64,000 nt of DNA from Gemmataceae bacterium. Lineage in GTDB: Bacteria; Planctomycetota; Planctomycetia; Gemmatales; Gemmataceae. The stretch is from positions 111,790 to 175,789 of the forward strand of contig SIAJ01000001.1 of the NCBI GenBank assembly GCA_009691845.1, in the 5' to 3' direction. Below the pieces are notes generated by a model. The model had not been told where the DNA came from. It saw only the letters and a list, made by a program, of their open reading frames with translations, and ran no database searches. This document shows positions 1-7,932 of the stretch, piece after piece (the first letter of the stretch is position 1; each line of letters opens with the position of its first letter). The translations under genes were made by a program, and so were the position numbers.

Positions 1-248
1 TGGGACCCGATCAACTCAAGTTTCATGCGCTGCTGAAACGCGTGCAGGCGGGTGGGGTAAAGGAAGTCATCCTGGCAACCAGCCCGACGATGGAAGGGGA
101 CGGGACCGCGCTGTTTGCATCGACCATGTTGACCGGAACGAACGTGCTCGTCACGCGGCTGGCACGAGGCTTGCCCTCCGGTTCGTCCCTCGAAATCGCG
201 AATTCGCAAATGTTGGCAGACGCACTGGATGGGCGGCAAGCGTTTTGA
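1..248 (+). CDS. recR: Recombination protein RecR, C-terminal part
   Basis: This is the 3' end of recR, cut by the window start and open from base 3. About 81 residues remain. They match the end of the Toprim domain and the C-terminal part of RecR: the stretch [18 protein letters not shown] is the family's conserved ILAT-NPT-EGE-TA segment, followed by [11 protein letters not shown] and a final LADALDGRQ. RecR works with RecO and RecF to load RecA on gapped DNA. The zinc-finger part would lie upstream, outside the window. The next gene, rpoN, starts 74 bases downstream on the same strand, with a palindromic repeat between them. Confidence 0.93.
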   Translation, partial: GPDQLKFHALLKRVQAGGVKEVILATSPTMEGDGTALFASTMLTGTNVLVTRLARGLPSGSSLEIANSQMLADALDGRQAF

Positions 249-258
249 AGGCATCGTA

Positions 259-281
259 GTCGGCACACATCGTGTGCCGAC
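259..281. repeat. Palindromic repeat, CACAC/GTGTG family
   Basis: A 10-base perfect inverted repeat (gtcggcacac / gtgtgccgac) with a 3-base loop lies just after the recR stop. The same core recurs near 34584, 43471, 45495 and 61002, always between genes. There is no T-tract, so it is more likely a dispersed intergenic repeat than a classical terminator. Confidence 0.7.
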
Positions 282-322
282 CTCTTTGTGCCAAGTGTGC
301 AGGCAACGGTAGGGACGGCAGA

Positions 323-1849
323 ATGGGCATGGGCATGGATCTATCGATGCGGCAGACGCTGGGGCTCAAGCAGCTCCTGGCACCGCGCATGATCCAGTCG
401 ATGGAGATTCTCCAGCTCCCCATCGCCGCGTTGCAAGAACGTATCGAGAAGGAATTACAAGAGAACCCCGTTCTCGAATTGAGCGATTCGGCCCCGCTGG
501 AGCCGGAAACTGCGGAAGTCGTCGAGGGGCCGGCGCAAGAGGAGTTTGATGCGGACGCACCGCTCAAGCACGACGCAGCCGATCCGGGCGCGGAGTTGGA
601 ATTCAAACGACTCGAGGAGCTGGATCGCGATTGGGAAGGGGCCTTCAATCAGGAAGAGCATCGTCCGAGCCGAGCGGCCACGGACGAGTTGGGCGATAAG
701 AAACTCGACGCGATGCAGAACATCCTCGATCGACCCCAGTCGTTGCAGGATTTCTTGGCCGAGCAGTTAGTCGAGCTTGAGCTTTCGCCGGATGACAAAC
801 TGCTGGCGATGCACATCATCTCGTTCATCGATCGGACCGGCTACGTCGGCCGTCGTAACGAGAAAGATCAGTTCCTGCCCGTTTCGTTGCTCGAAATCGC
901 GAGCACTTTTGAGCCGCCCACGACTCTGCAACGTGTCGAGCAAGTATTGCATACAGTCCAGCATCTCGATCCGCCGGGCGTTGCCGCCCGCGATCTGCGT
1001 GAATGCTTGCTCTTGCAAGTTAACGATGAAACCGAGCACCGCGCTTTAACTCGGAAGATTATCCTCGATCATTTGGAAGACATTCAGCACAACCGACTCC
1101 CGAATATTCAGAAGCAGACGGGTGCCAGCCTGGAGGACATCCACGAAGCGATCGTGGTAATCAAGCACCTCAATCCGAAGCCGGGTAATCAGTTCTCATC
1201 CGAGAGAACCCGTTACGTCACGCCGGATGTGATCATCGAGAAAAACGACGCAGGCGAGTACGATATTCGCCTGACGGACGATTGGGCTCCGCGACTGAAC
1301 ATCTCCAAGAAGTGGTATCAGATGTACAAGGATCGTGGCGAGGACCCGAAGACACGCGAGTATCTCAAGAAGCGATTGCAGTCGGCGGAATGGCTAAAAG
1401 ATGCGATTGAACAGCGGCGAAACACGCTCGAACGAGTGACTCGGGCCATCGTGGGGCGTCAGAAGGCTTTCCTCGATTTCGGGCCCGATCACATTGAGCC
1501 GTTGAAGATGCAGCAGATTGCCGACCAGGTGAAAGTTCACGTGACGACCGTGAGCCGGGCCGTGGACGACAAGTGGATCATGACTCCGCGAGGCGTGTTT
1601 CCGCTGAAGCGATTCTTTGTGGGGGCCGCGACGAACAAGGAGACCGGGGAACAAATCCCCTGGGAGAAGGTCAAGAAGGCGTTGTTGGACATGGTCTCCG
1701 AGGAAGACAAAAATAAGCCGCTCTCGGACGAGGAACTCGAATCGCGCATGCAGCAGGCCGGCTTTCCGGTCAAACGGCGGACGGTGACGAAGTATCGGAA
1801 GCTGTTGAACATTCCTTCGAGCCGAGAACGCAAGGACTGGGGAACGTGA
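323..1849 (+). CDS. rpoN: RNA polymerase sigma-54 factor
   Basis: Sigma-54 directs RNA polymerase to -24/-12 promoters that need an AAA+ activator. All regions are visible in about 508 residues: glutamine- and leucine-rich region I (roughly 8-55, MRQTLGLKQLLAPRMIQSM), acidic region II (about 55-120), the core-binding domain in the middle, a helix-turn-helix near 394-416 (QQIADQVKVHVTTVSRAV), and the RpoN box near 484-493 (RRTVTKYRKL, usually ARRTVAKYRE). I chose the ATG at 323 because homology starts there and aggga lies upstream; the same frame is open back to 272, which would add 17 residues unlike the family. No sigma-54 activator gene is seen in the window. Confidence 0.95.
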   Translation: MGMGMDLSMRQTLGLKQLLAPRMIQSMEILQLPIAALQERIEKELQENPVLELSDSAPLEPETAEVVEGPAQEEFDADAPLKHDAADPGAELEFKRLEELDRDWEGAFNQEEHRPSRAATDELGDKKLDAMQNILDRPQSLQDFLAEQLVELELSPDDKLLAMHIISFIDRTGYVGRRNEKDQFLPVSLLEIASTFEPPTTLQRVEQVLHTVQHLDPPGVAARDLRECLLLQVNDETEHRALTRKIILDHLEDIQHNRLPNIQKQTGASLEDIHEAIVVIKHLNPKPGNQFSSERTRYVTPDVIIEKNDAGEYDIRLTDDWAPRLNISKKWYQMYKDRGEDPKTREYLKKRLQSAEWLKDAIEQRRNTLERVTRAIVGRQKAFLDFGPDHIEPLKMQQIADQVKVHVTTVSRAVDDKWIMTPRGVFPLKRFFVGAATNKETGEQIPWEKVKKALLDMVSEEDKNKPLSDEELESRMQQAGFPVKRRTVTKYRKLLNIPSSRERKDWGT

Positions 1850-1850
1850 G

Positions 1851-1873
1851 GCGAGCCTGAAGCGCCAAGCGAA
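1851..1873 (+). repeat. Short dispersed repeat (gagcctgaagcg type)
   Basis: The segment starting gcgagcctgaagcg and ending aagcgaagg right after rpoN is nearly repeated at 22706-22728, and is related to the gcgagcc...agcg units at 4923-4998 and 47980-48059. It is one half of the usual palindrome. Confidence 0.5.
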
Positions 1874-1898
1874 GGTGGCTATTGCCTTGGCTCTCCTT

Positions 1899-1925
1899 AG
1901 CTAGAAGGTGGAATTGGCAGACAGA
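1899..1925 (+). other. tRNA-Leu-like 5' fragment (remnant)
   Basis: The 16-base string ggtggaattggcagac, within the segment gaaggtggaattggcagaca, is the classic D-arm of bacterial tRNA-Leu. No matching anticodon arm, long variable arm, TTCAA loop or 3' acceptor follows; the sequence runs into the end of the minus-strand protease gene at 1936. It is therefore a fragment, not a working tRNA. It could mark a past integration or recombination at a tRNA-Leu gene. Confidence 0.45.
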
Positions 1926-1935
1926 ACTCTCCGGA

Positions 1936-3635
1936 TCATTCCCGTTCCTTCAAGACGAACGGATCAACCCAGATGGCCCGAGCACGACCATAATTCCCTG
2001 GGATATTCACGCGCAATTCCAGCACTTCCACTCCACCGACATCGAGGTCGCACGCGTCGGTTACCTGGGGTTGCTTGATGGGCTTGGACTTCCACAGGGA
2101 TTTGCCATCGCCTAAAACCTCGAAAGTGCAAGGCGAGAACGATTCTTCCAAAGAGTCAAAGAGGCCTACTCCGGACCGAAAACTGAAAGCGTTCTTATCC
2201 AGCCGGTACTTTACGGTCGAGTAACTACTGTCAACTGGGGCCATGCTGAGGCCCTTCGTCGCTTTGACACCTTTCACGATGCTCTCTCTGTCCTCGTAGC
2301 CAAGCGACCCGTGCTTGCCGAACTTGCCAAAGCCAACTCGGACTTCAAATTCGGTTAAATCGCACAGATATGCTTTTTGCACGAGGTCCTCGTTGAGCAG
2401 GAGTCCCTGTAGGCGACCAACTTCTTTTCCATCCCTGGTCGCGACCATTGCGTAGGGAACGGCCAAGATTCGCGATGGCGATTTCACGAGAACCCTGGTC
2501 GCCGCCATCAGATCGAACGTGTAGGCCTTGCCTCCCACGTTAATCGGCACTTGATCGAGACCGGTCACTTTTCCCGCGATCACCTTGCCGCTTACAAGCT
2601 TCACGCTCTGGTCCTTGGCAGTGACAATCGAGCCGACTTCACTCAGCCATAGTTCCTGATCTCCAACCCGGAATGCCCGGTCGTCTGCGGAGCCGGCGAC
2701 CGAATCGTTGCCATACGAAACTGAGAGCCTTAATGCAGTCGGGCCATCGATGACCGGAAACGCCCGTACCGATGTTTGATGCGCTCCAGCTTTTTGCACC
2801 AGGTTGTGACGACGCTGCTTCTCGTCCGCGCTGCCCAGCACCAGTTCGACGTTGAGGGACTTCTCTGACTCAAGGATCGACATGGCCTGCACTTCAAAGT
2901 CGCTTGGCTGGCGAACGTTTTTTGCATTGATGGTTGGCGGAATGAATCGCATGTCGACGCGGTCCATGAACCGCGAGACATGGCTGACAGGAATGGCAAA
3001 ATTCACGCCAGAGCCTTTCACTCCCGACACTACCACCCCAACCACCTTGCCGGTCCGGTCAAGAACTGGGCCGCCAGAGTTACCGGGATTGAGAGCAACA
3101 TCCAGTTGAATCCGGTGAAGCTGGCCGTCCTTTTTTCGCAGAGCTGTCACGCTGCCGGGATTGATGCTGATCGCGGGATAGTTCGCCTTCCCTATCGCCA
3201 AGGCTTCGCCGAAAGGAAACCCGCATGCAATTACCTCGCTCAACTCACCGAGGGTATCATCTGCTCCGAGTCGAAGGACTGGCAGTTCCTTGGCATCCTT
3301 AACTCGAAGCAGGACCAGGTCGGCCTCGCGATCGGCGTAACGGATTTCGGCTGCAAGTACCTTTTCGTCCTTTGTTCCCGAGTTCAAGACCAAAATAATT
3401 TCTCTTGCCCCGTCGATGACATGGTGGTTGGTTACAATAGTCCCGAATTGTGGACGCAGAAGGCCAAGCCAGAGCCTGTCCCAGTTGTAATTCGCGTATG
3501 CACGAAGTCAGTAGCTGCCTTGCCGAGCTTCGCGATTTCTTGCCGCGACAATCCCTCCTCAGCCGATGCAGTCGAGCCCCAAAGTGCCGGGAAAATCGCT
3601 AGAGTGTATGCCAAGTGCGGAAGGCGTCGAATCAT
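1936..3635 (-). pseudogene. S1C (HtrA-like) serine protease with C-terminal NPCBM domain, frameshifted
   Basis: The gene is split in two frames. The 5' part (3635 to about 3442) gives a signal peptide (ending STASA) and GTGSGLAFCVHNSG. After a missing base in the CCC run at 3442-3444, the second frame continues with IVTNHHVIDGA. The joined product of about 565 residues has the full catalytic triad: His in TNHHV, Asp in READLVLL, Ser in NPGNSGGPV. A middle region of unknown type follows, and the last 110 residues (from about GLSMAPVDSS) look like an NPCBM/NEW2 carbohydrate-binding domain. A secreted, surface- or sugar-bound protease is likely. The single-base defect could be a true mutation, a sequencing error or programmed. 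If it is real, only the 3' frame (1936-3393, TTG start) would be made, and it lacks the catalytic His. Confidence 0.75.
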
Positions 3636-4038
3636 GAGAGCCTCGGTATACTTTGCAATTCAGCGGTCGCTAGCAGTCTACACACGTCTATGGGAGCATG
3701 ACAATTTTCCTTATGCGTCTGCTCTAATAAGGGTATTGACTGCAAAGAATTCTACGTCTGAAGTGCGTCCCGCGAGGCGACGTACCGCGCCAACAGTTCG
3801 GAGTCCGAAGCGTCGTCCGCACCGGAACCGACCAGTCGGCGAATGGCATCGATCACGGGCGGGTTGTTCATTCATCTCTCCGACGCTCATCGACCGCCAA
3901 CACCTCAATCGAGGAGCCGAGCCGGGAAGCTCTCCCGGAATTTTTGGCGAAGGGCAAGAATATTGACTTGTTCAGCCGACTCGCCGCTGAACCTTCGGGC
4001 GATTATGATAAAGTGTTCGTTCCCTCCTGGATTGCGAA
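3636..4038. other. Intergenic region with ECF sigma remnant
   Basis: About 400 bases separate the protease start from the DUF6580 gene. Apart from the short minus-strand ECF-sigma-like frame at 3752-3871, I see no gene. The left part (3640-3760) is more AT-rich and probably holds the divergent promoters. Confidence 0.5.
3752..3871 (-). pseudogene. ECF sigma factor N-terminal remnant
   Basis: A 39-codon minus-strand frame starts with ATG at 3871 behind a good Shine-Dalgarno (ggagag). It reads MNNPPVIDAIRRLVGSGADD and continues with SDSELLARYVASRDA. Gemmataceae ECF sigma factors typically begin this way (an RRLVG stretch, then SDGELL-RFV--RDEAAF). The frame leaves the family just after RDA and stops (TAG) five residues later, before region 2. 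It is a truncated relic, or at most a micropeptide. Confidence 0.55.
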
Positions 4039-4647
4039 ATGACCGAAACTCGTTCGACGTCGGATCGGCGGCCGCTGGCCATTGGCATCGCCTTGGCTAC
4101 CGCGTTGTATGCGGTTGTCTATCGCTTTGTTCCATACGAAGCACAGGCGTACTTGCTGTGGCCCTTCGGTGCGCTCGCACTCTACTCAGGAGCGCGGCTT
4201 CGCCTGTGGCAGGCCGTATTGCTCATATTTTTGGTGCAGGCCGGGACCGACCTGGCGTTCTACGCCATGAATTCCTGGAAAATTCCGATAGCCACATACA
4301 TGTGTTTCGGTCTGTTCGTGCTGTTGGGGGTTTGCGTTCGTCCACTGTTACGCATACATTGGCTGGCCGCTTCTCTCGGCCTTTTTGCGACTTCAATCGT
4401 GGGTTACGCGATCTTCTTCTTCATTACGAATACGGCCGCGTGGATCGAGAATTCTCGACAATACTACCAGCCGCACACATTCGAGACTCTGATGCAAGCC
4501 TATGGAGAAGGGCTGGAGTTCTTGCGTGCCCGGCCTTGGCAGTTCTTCAGCAATCCGATTTGCGTTGGGCTCGTCTTCGGGGCTCATGTTCTCTTTGCGA
4601 GGACCTTTTTCACCTCGGAACAATTCGGCCTGGAGCAATCGCGATGA
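4039..4647 (+). CDS. DUF6580-like integral membrane protein
   Basis: A 202-residue membrane protein with about five or six hydrophobic segments (for example ALATALYAVVYRFV, LWPFGALALYSGA, WQAVLLIFLVQAGTDLAFY, YMCFGLFVLLGVCV). The composition and the early GALALYSGARL segment fit the DUF6580 family, which resembles ECF-transporter S components; the ligand is unknown. Its stop overlaps the next start (ATGA at 4644-4647), so the two genes are translationally coupled. No transporter ATPase gene is adjacent. Confidence 0.7.
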   Translation: MTETRSTSDRRPLAIGIALATALYAVVYRFVPYEAQAYLLWPFGALALYSGARLRLWQAVLLIFLVQAGTDLAFYAMNSWKIPIATYMCFGLFVLLGVCVRPLLRIHWLAASLGLFATSIVGYAIFFFITNTAAWIENSRQYYQPHTFETLMQAYGEGLEFLRARPWQFFSNPICVGLVFGAHVLFARTFFTSEQFGLEQSR

Positions 4648-4916
4648 AATACGCCACCAGCATCCAGTATCTGCAAGACAAGACGATCGTCGAAGCAACT
4701 CGACCCGCTCACCGGGCGTACCTGACGAGCCTGCTTGAGAAGGAGCAGCTTTTCGCCTCCGGCCCATATGCCGACGGCAGCGGTGCCCTCATCGTCTACG
4801 AAGCGGATTCTCCGGATGCCGCCGAGGCCTTGCTGAAAGCGGACCCATTCCATGCGGCCGGAGTCTTCTTGAACTGGACCATGCGGCCGTGGAATGTGGT
4901 TTTTCAGGTAAAGTAG
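4644..4916 (+). CDS. YciI family protein
   Basis: A 90-residue protein of the YciI/YCII fold: KYATSIQYLQDKTIVEATRP, then HRAYLTSLLEKEQLFASGPY and the usual DSPDAAEALLKADPF-H-AGVF. The conserved His (in PAHRAYL) and Asp (in KADPF) of the putative active site are present. YciI proteins are small ferredoxin-like dimers of uncertain biochemical role. It overlaps the upstream membrane protein by 4 bases. Confidence 0.88.
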   Translation: MKYATSIQYLQDKTIVEATRPAHRAYLTSLLEKEQLFASGPYADGSGALIVYEADSPDAAEALLKADPFHAAGVFLNWTMRPWNVVFQVK

Positions 4917-4922
4917 TCTTTG

Positions 4923-4998
4923 GCGAGCCGGAAGCGTCAGCGACCGGAGTGGATTGCATTCTTCGTTTTCTCTCCGGTCGCTGACGCTCCCGGCTCGC
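4923..4998. terminator. Long palindrome between convergent genes (repeat family and bidirectional terminator)
   Basis: Two 27-base arms (4923-4949 and 4972-4998), complementary with one mismatch, flank a 22-base spacer. The pair lies exactly between the converging yciI and actP genes, where it can stop transcription from both sides. The right arm is found again, base for base, at 26356-26382 inside hrpB. It is a dispersed repeat as well as a likely terminator. Confidence 0.75.
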
Positions 4999-6738
4999 CT
5001 AACGTTGCGGATTCCTCTTCGTCAGCAACGACACAACAACAAGCACAGCGAAGCTCAACGGAATCGTTACCAGTCCAGGCTGGCTGAACGGTACTGGTGA
5101 CCGATCGGCTGAAATGCCGTAAACGTCCTTGAAGGTATCTCCACTCAAGAGAATCCAGCCGAGCGATGTCATCATGCCCGCGAATACCGAGACGATGATG
5201 CCCTCCTTGGTTGTTCGTTTCCAGAAGAGCAGCATGACGAGGGCGGGTAGATTCGCCGAGGCCGCCACGCTAAACGCCCAGCCGACCAGATAGTTCACGT
5301 TCATACGCTCGAAGACGATCCCCAGGCATACCGCGACCAGTCCCACGCACACAGCGGCCAGTTTGCCGACGCGTACTTTCGCGGAGTCACTCATTTCCAG
5401 CTTCAGGAAGCCGGTCATCACATCGTGAACGACGGCACCGCTGGCCGCGACAATCAAACCGCTCACGGTGCCCAACACCGTTGTAAACGCAACCGCGGAG
5501 ATCAGCGCAAAGGGGAGTTCGCCAAAACTCTTCGCCAGAAGCGGGGCAGTCATGTTGGAATTGGAAACGTCGATTGTGCCGCCGGTCATCGCTCCGAGAC
5601 CCATGAAGAGCGTGAGCACGTAAAAGCAACCGATGGCCGCGATACCCACGACCGTGCTCTTGCGAGCGGCAGCGGCATCCTTCACCGTGTAATAACGAAT
5701 CAGGATGTGTGGCAACGACGCTGTGCCGCAGAACAGGGCCAGCATCAGCGACAGAAAATTCAGCTTCGCAGTCAGGTCCGCGCTTTTCAGACCGGCGAAC
5801 GTCGGGCTGTTACCGGGACGCAGCACATCGGCCCCGGAGGTCGGCTTCGGTGAATAGGTCGTCGTCTTGTTTCCCTCGGCATCCGTCGCGGTTTTGGACG
5901 ACCAGAGCACAATCTCGCTCTCGCGGACGGTGTTCAGGAACTCGACTGGCCCGACCGGACCAGTCTCCGTTACTCCACCAGGCAACTGACGCACGTGCCC
6001 GACCTGTCTCAAATCGCCCTGGCCTTCGCCGTGACCTTGCGGCTTACCGTTGACCAGTTTTTTCCCGTCGGCTGTTACCGTGATCGTCTGCGGCGCACTC
6101 GCTTCCGGGCTTGGGTCCGCCTTCAGGCCTCGATTCAAAATCATCACGGTGAGGCCGGCACTGAAGATCAACAACAGTGACCCTTTGAAGAACTGCACAT
6201 AAGTCGTGGAGGCCATGCCGGCCGTGGCCACGATCAGGATCACGACCGCACCAACCATGAGCACGCCGGCCCAGTGTGGAAAACCGAGCAACGGCTTGAT
6301 GAGCACGCCGGCCCCGACCATCTGCGGGATGAGATAAAAGACGCTGACCACAAGCGTGCTGATCGCGGCCATCAGCTTGATGCCGCGCGATTGAAACTTG
6401 TTGTCGAGCGCATCCGCGAAGGTGTATTTGCCGAGTCGCTTGAGAGGTTCCGCGATTACGAACAGTGCGACTACCCAGCCGGCAAGGTAGCCGATCGAGT
6501 ACAGAAAGCCGTCGTAGCCGTAGAAGGCAATCATGCCGCAGATGCCGAGAAACGATGCGGCCGAAAGATAATCTCCGGCAAAGGCGACGCCATTCACGAA
6601 CCAGGGCACATGCCCACCGGCAGCGAAGTAGCCAGAGGCCGTGCGTGTTCGCCGACCGAGGTAGAAGCTGATGCCAAGAGTGAAGAGCACGAAGAGAGCA
6701 AAGACGACGACGGCGATACGAGAGGGATCATGAATCAC
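4999..6738 (-). CDS. actP: Cation/acetate symporter (sodium:solute symporter family)
   Basis: A 579-residue SSS-family permease with about 13 hydrophobic segments, the opening SGYFAAGGHVPWFVNGVAFAG and FLGICGMIAFYGYDG, typical of ActP. It imports acetate and similar short acids with Na+ or H+. A hydrophilic loop of about 100 residues (roughly 205-315, rich in charged residues, Gly and Pro) sits between membrane segments and is longer than in enterobacterial ActP. The start overlaps the stop of the upstream DUF485 gene (ATGA), the usual yjcH-actP arrangement. No acetyl-CoA synthetase gene is nearby. Confidence 0.92.
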   Translation of the reverse strand: MIHDPSRIAVVVFALFVLFTLGISFYLGRRTRTASGYFAAGGHVPWFVNGVAFAGDYLSAASFLGICGMIAFYGYDGFLYSIGYLAGWVVALFVIAEPLKRLGKYTFADALDNKFQSRGIKLMAAISTLVVSVFYLIPQMVGAGVLIKPLLGFPHWAGVLMVGAVVILIVATAGMASTTYVQFFKGSLLLIFSAGLTVMILNRGLKADPSPEASAPQTITVTADGKKLVNGKPQGHGEGQGDLRQVGHVRQLPGGVTETGPVGPVEFLNTVRESEIVLWSSKTATDAEGNKTTTYSPKPTSGADVLRPGNSPTFAGLKSADLTAKLNFLSLMLALFCGTASLPHILIRYYTVKDAAAARKSTVVGIAAIGCFYVLTLFMGLGAMTGGTIDVSNSNMTAPLLAKSFGELPFALISAVAFTTVLGTVSGLIVAASGAVVHDVMTGFLKLEMSDSAKVRVGKLAAVCVGLVAVCLGIVFERMNVNYLVGWAFSVAASANLPALVMLLFWKRTTKEGIIVSVFAGMMTSLGWILLSGDTFKDVYGISADRSPVPFSQPGLVTIPLSFAVLVVVSLLTKRNPQR

Positions 6739-7016
6739 GCCCGGTTCCCTCCGGGCTTGCGACAGAGCCAGGCGTACAGGAGGGCCAAAACCAGGGCTCC
6801 AACGATGAGTACGAACCCGGACGAGACCGCCAGGTTGATGCCCAAGAAAGGCACTTCATCCATGAGTGCCGGCCGAAAGGCGTTGATAAAGACATACGCT
6901 CCGTAGCCCGCGAGATAGACGGCAAAGAGAATGAGCCCAAGCCGAGCGTTGTACTGCTCAACCGGCAGATCGCGGACTTCGTCTGGCGGAGGTGGAGAGT
7001 TCGTAAAGCCGGCCAC
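6735..7016 (-). CDS. DUF485 membrane protein, ActP partner
   Basis: A 93-residue protein with two membrane helices (LGLILFAVYLAGYGAYVFIN and SSGFVLIVGALVLALLYAWL). It fits the DUF485/YjcH family, small proteins encoded just before acetate permeases. It overlaps actP by 4 bases, so the two are coupled. The upstream 250 bases to the methyltransferase gene hold no gene I can recognise; a purine-rich stretch (gaggaggggagaag) at about 7031-7046 is on the other strand. Confidence 0.88.
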   Translation of the reverse strand: MAGFTNSPPPPDEVRDLPVEQYNARLGLILFAVYLAGYGAYVFINAFRPALMDEVPFLGINLAVSSGFVLIVGALVLALLYAWLCRKPGGNRA

Positions 7017-7266
7017 TAGTCAATCTCCGTCGAGGAGGGGAGAAGTAACCGTACCATTCGCAGCGAGGGATGACAACGGTTAGACCCTTCGCAGCCAAGG
7101 ATCCGCATGGACGCCAGTAATCAGAGAACGCTCTTGTCTTCAGTCCGTTGGGCTGAAGGCAACAAGCAAAAGCAAACAACCCCAGTGGAAGTGGGGACAC
7201 ATGGCATTGCGGATTGCGATTCGAATGCCCCGATAGGGGACTCGGGGAATTATTTTCACCGAAATA

Positions 7267-7923
7267 CTAACCGGGTACGGTCCAGGTCCAGTGCCGGTCC
7301 GTCGTTTGTCGCACTCCGAGCGGATCAAAGCCGACGCCGGCGACCAAATCCTTCACTTCATCCACGGTGAGCGCCGCATGAAGCGATTCGGCGAACATCT
7401 TCTTCTGGTGATCGTTCGCTCCCGCTGCGTAGGTTTCGACCAGGTGCCGCAGGGTCGCCTCGTCGTTCGGTCGCAGCAGATCGCGGACGAGCACTGTCCC
7501 ACCTGGCTCAACGATGCGGGCGATCTCCGTGAAGACCGAGCGTGGTTCCGGAATGTGATGCACGATGCTATTCGACATGACGGCTGGAAACGTGCCATCG
7601 GTGAAACCCATCCGCTTGGCATCAGCGAGCCGGCAACTGATCCGAGACTTGAACCCGGCCCGTAGTACATTCGCTTCCGCGAGTTTCAGCATGTGGGCCG
7701 CGGCATCCACGGCCACGATGACCCCCTTCGAGGATTGCCGGCAAAACTCAATCGGGATGAGGGCCGTGCCTGTTCCCAAATCGAGGATCGGAGACTGCCT
7801 GTTCCAGATGGCCAGGAAGTCCGCGATGAAAACTCGATTGACCTGCGAATGGTCCATCGAGTCGTAATCGCGGGCCTCCTCGGGCGTGTCCATCACTTCG
7901 GGTTCGAGGATGCGAGAGAGCAT
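7267..7923 (-). CDS. Class I SAM-dependent methyltransferase
   Basis: 218 residues with the Rossmann SAM-binding motif I (ILDLGTGTALIPIEF, about 46-60), the acidic residue of motif II (VIVAVDAAAHML) and a post-motif LVRDLLRPNDEATLRHLVE typical of UbiE/Methyltransf_11 or _25 enzymes. The substrate is unknown. It is the last gene of a minus-strand trio, 9 bases after the GH3-like gene; that spacing argues for one transcript and a joint role. Confidence 0.85.
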   Translation of the reverse strand: MLSRILEPEVMDTPEEARDYDSMDHSQVNRVFIADFLAIWNRQSPILDLGTGTALIPIEFCRQSSKGVIVAVDAAAHMLKLAEANVLRAGFKSRISCRLADAKRMGFTDGTFPAVMSNSIVHHIPEPRSVFTEIARIVEPGGTVLVRDLLRPNDEATLRHLVETYAAGANDHQKKMFAESLHAALTVDEVKDLVAGVGFDPLGVRQTTDRHWTWTVPG

Positions 7924-7932
7924 GATGCGATC

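Noticed and set aside
2980..3966. 328-codon plus-strand frame opposite the protease
   Set aside because: It is antisense to a protein with a clear serine protease triad; its residues look like a shadow frame.
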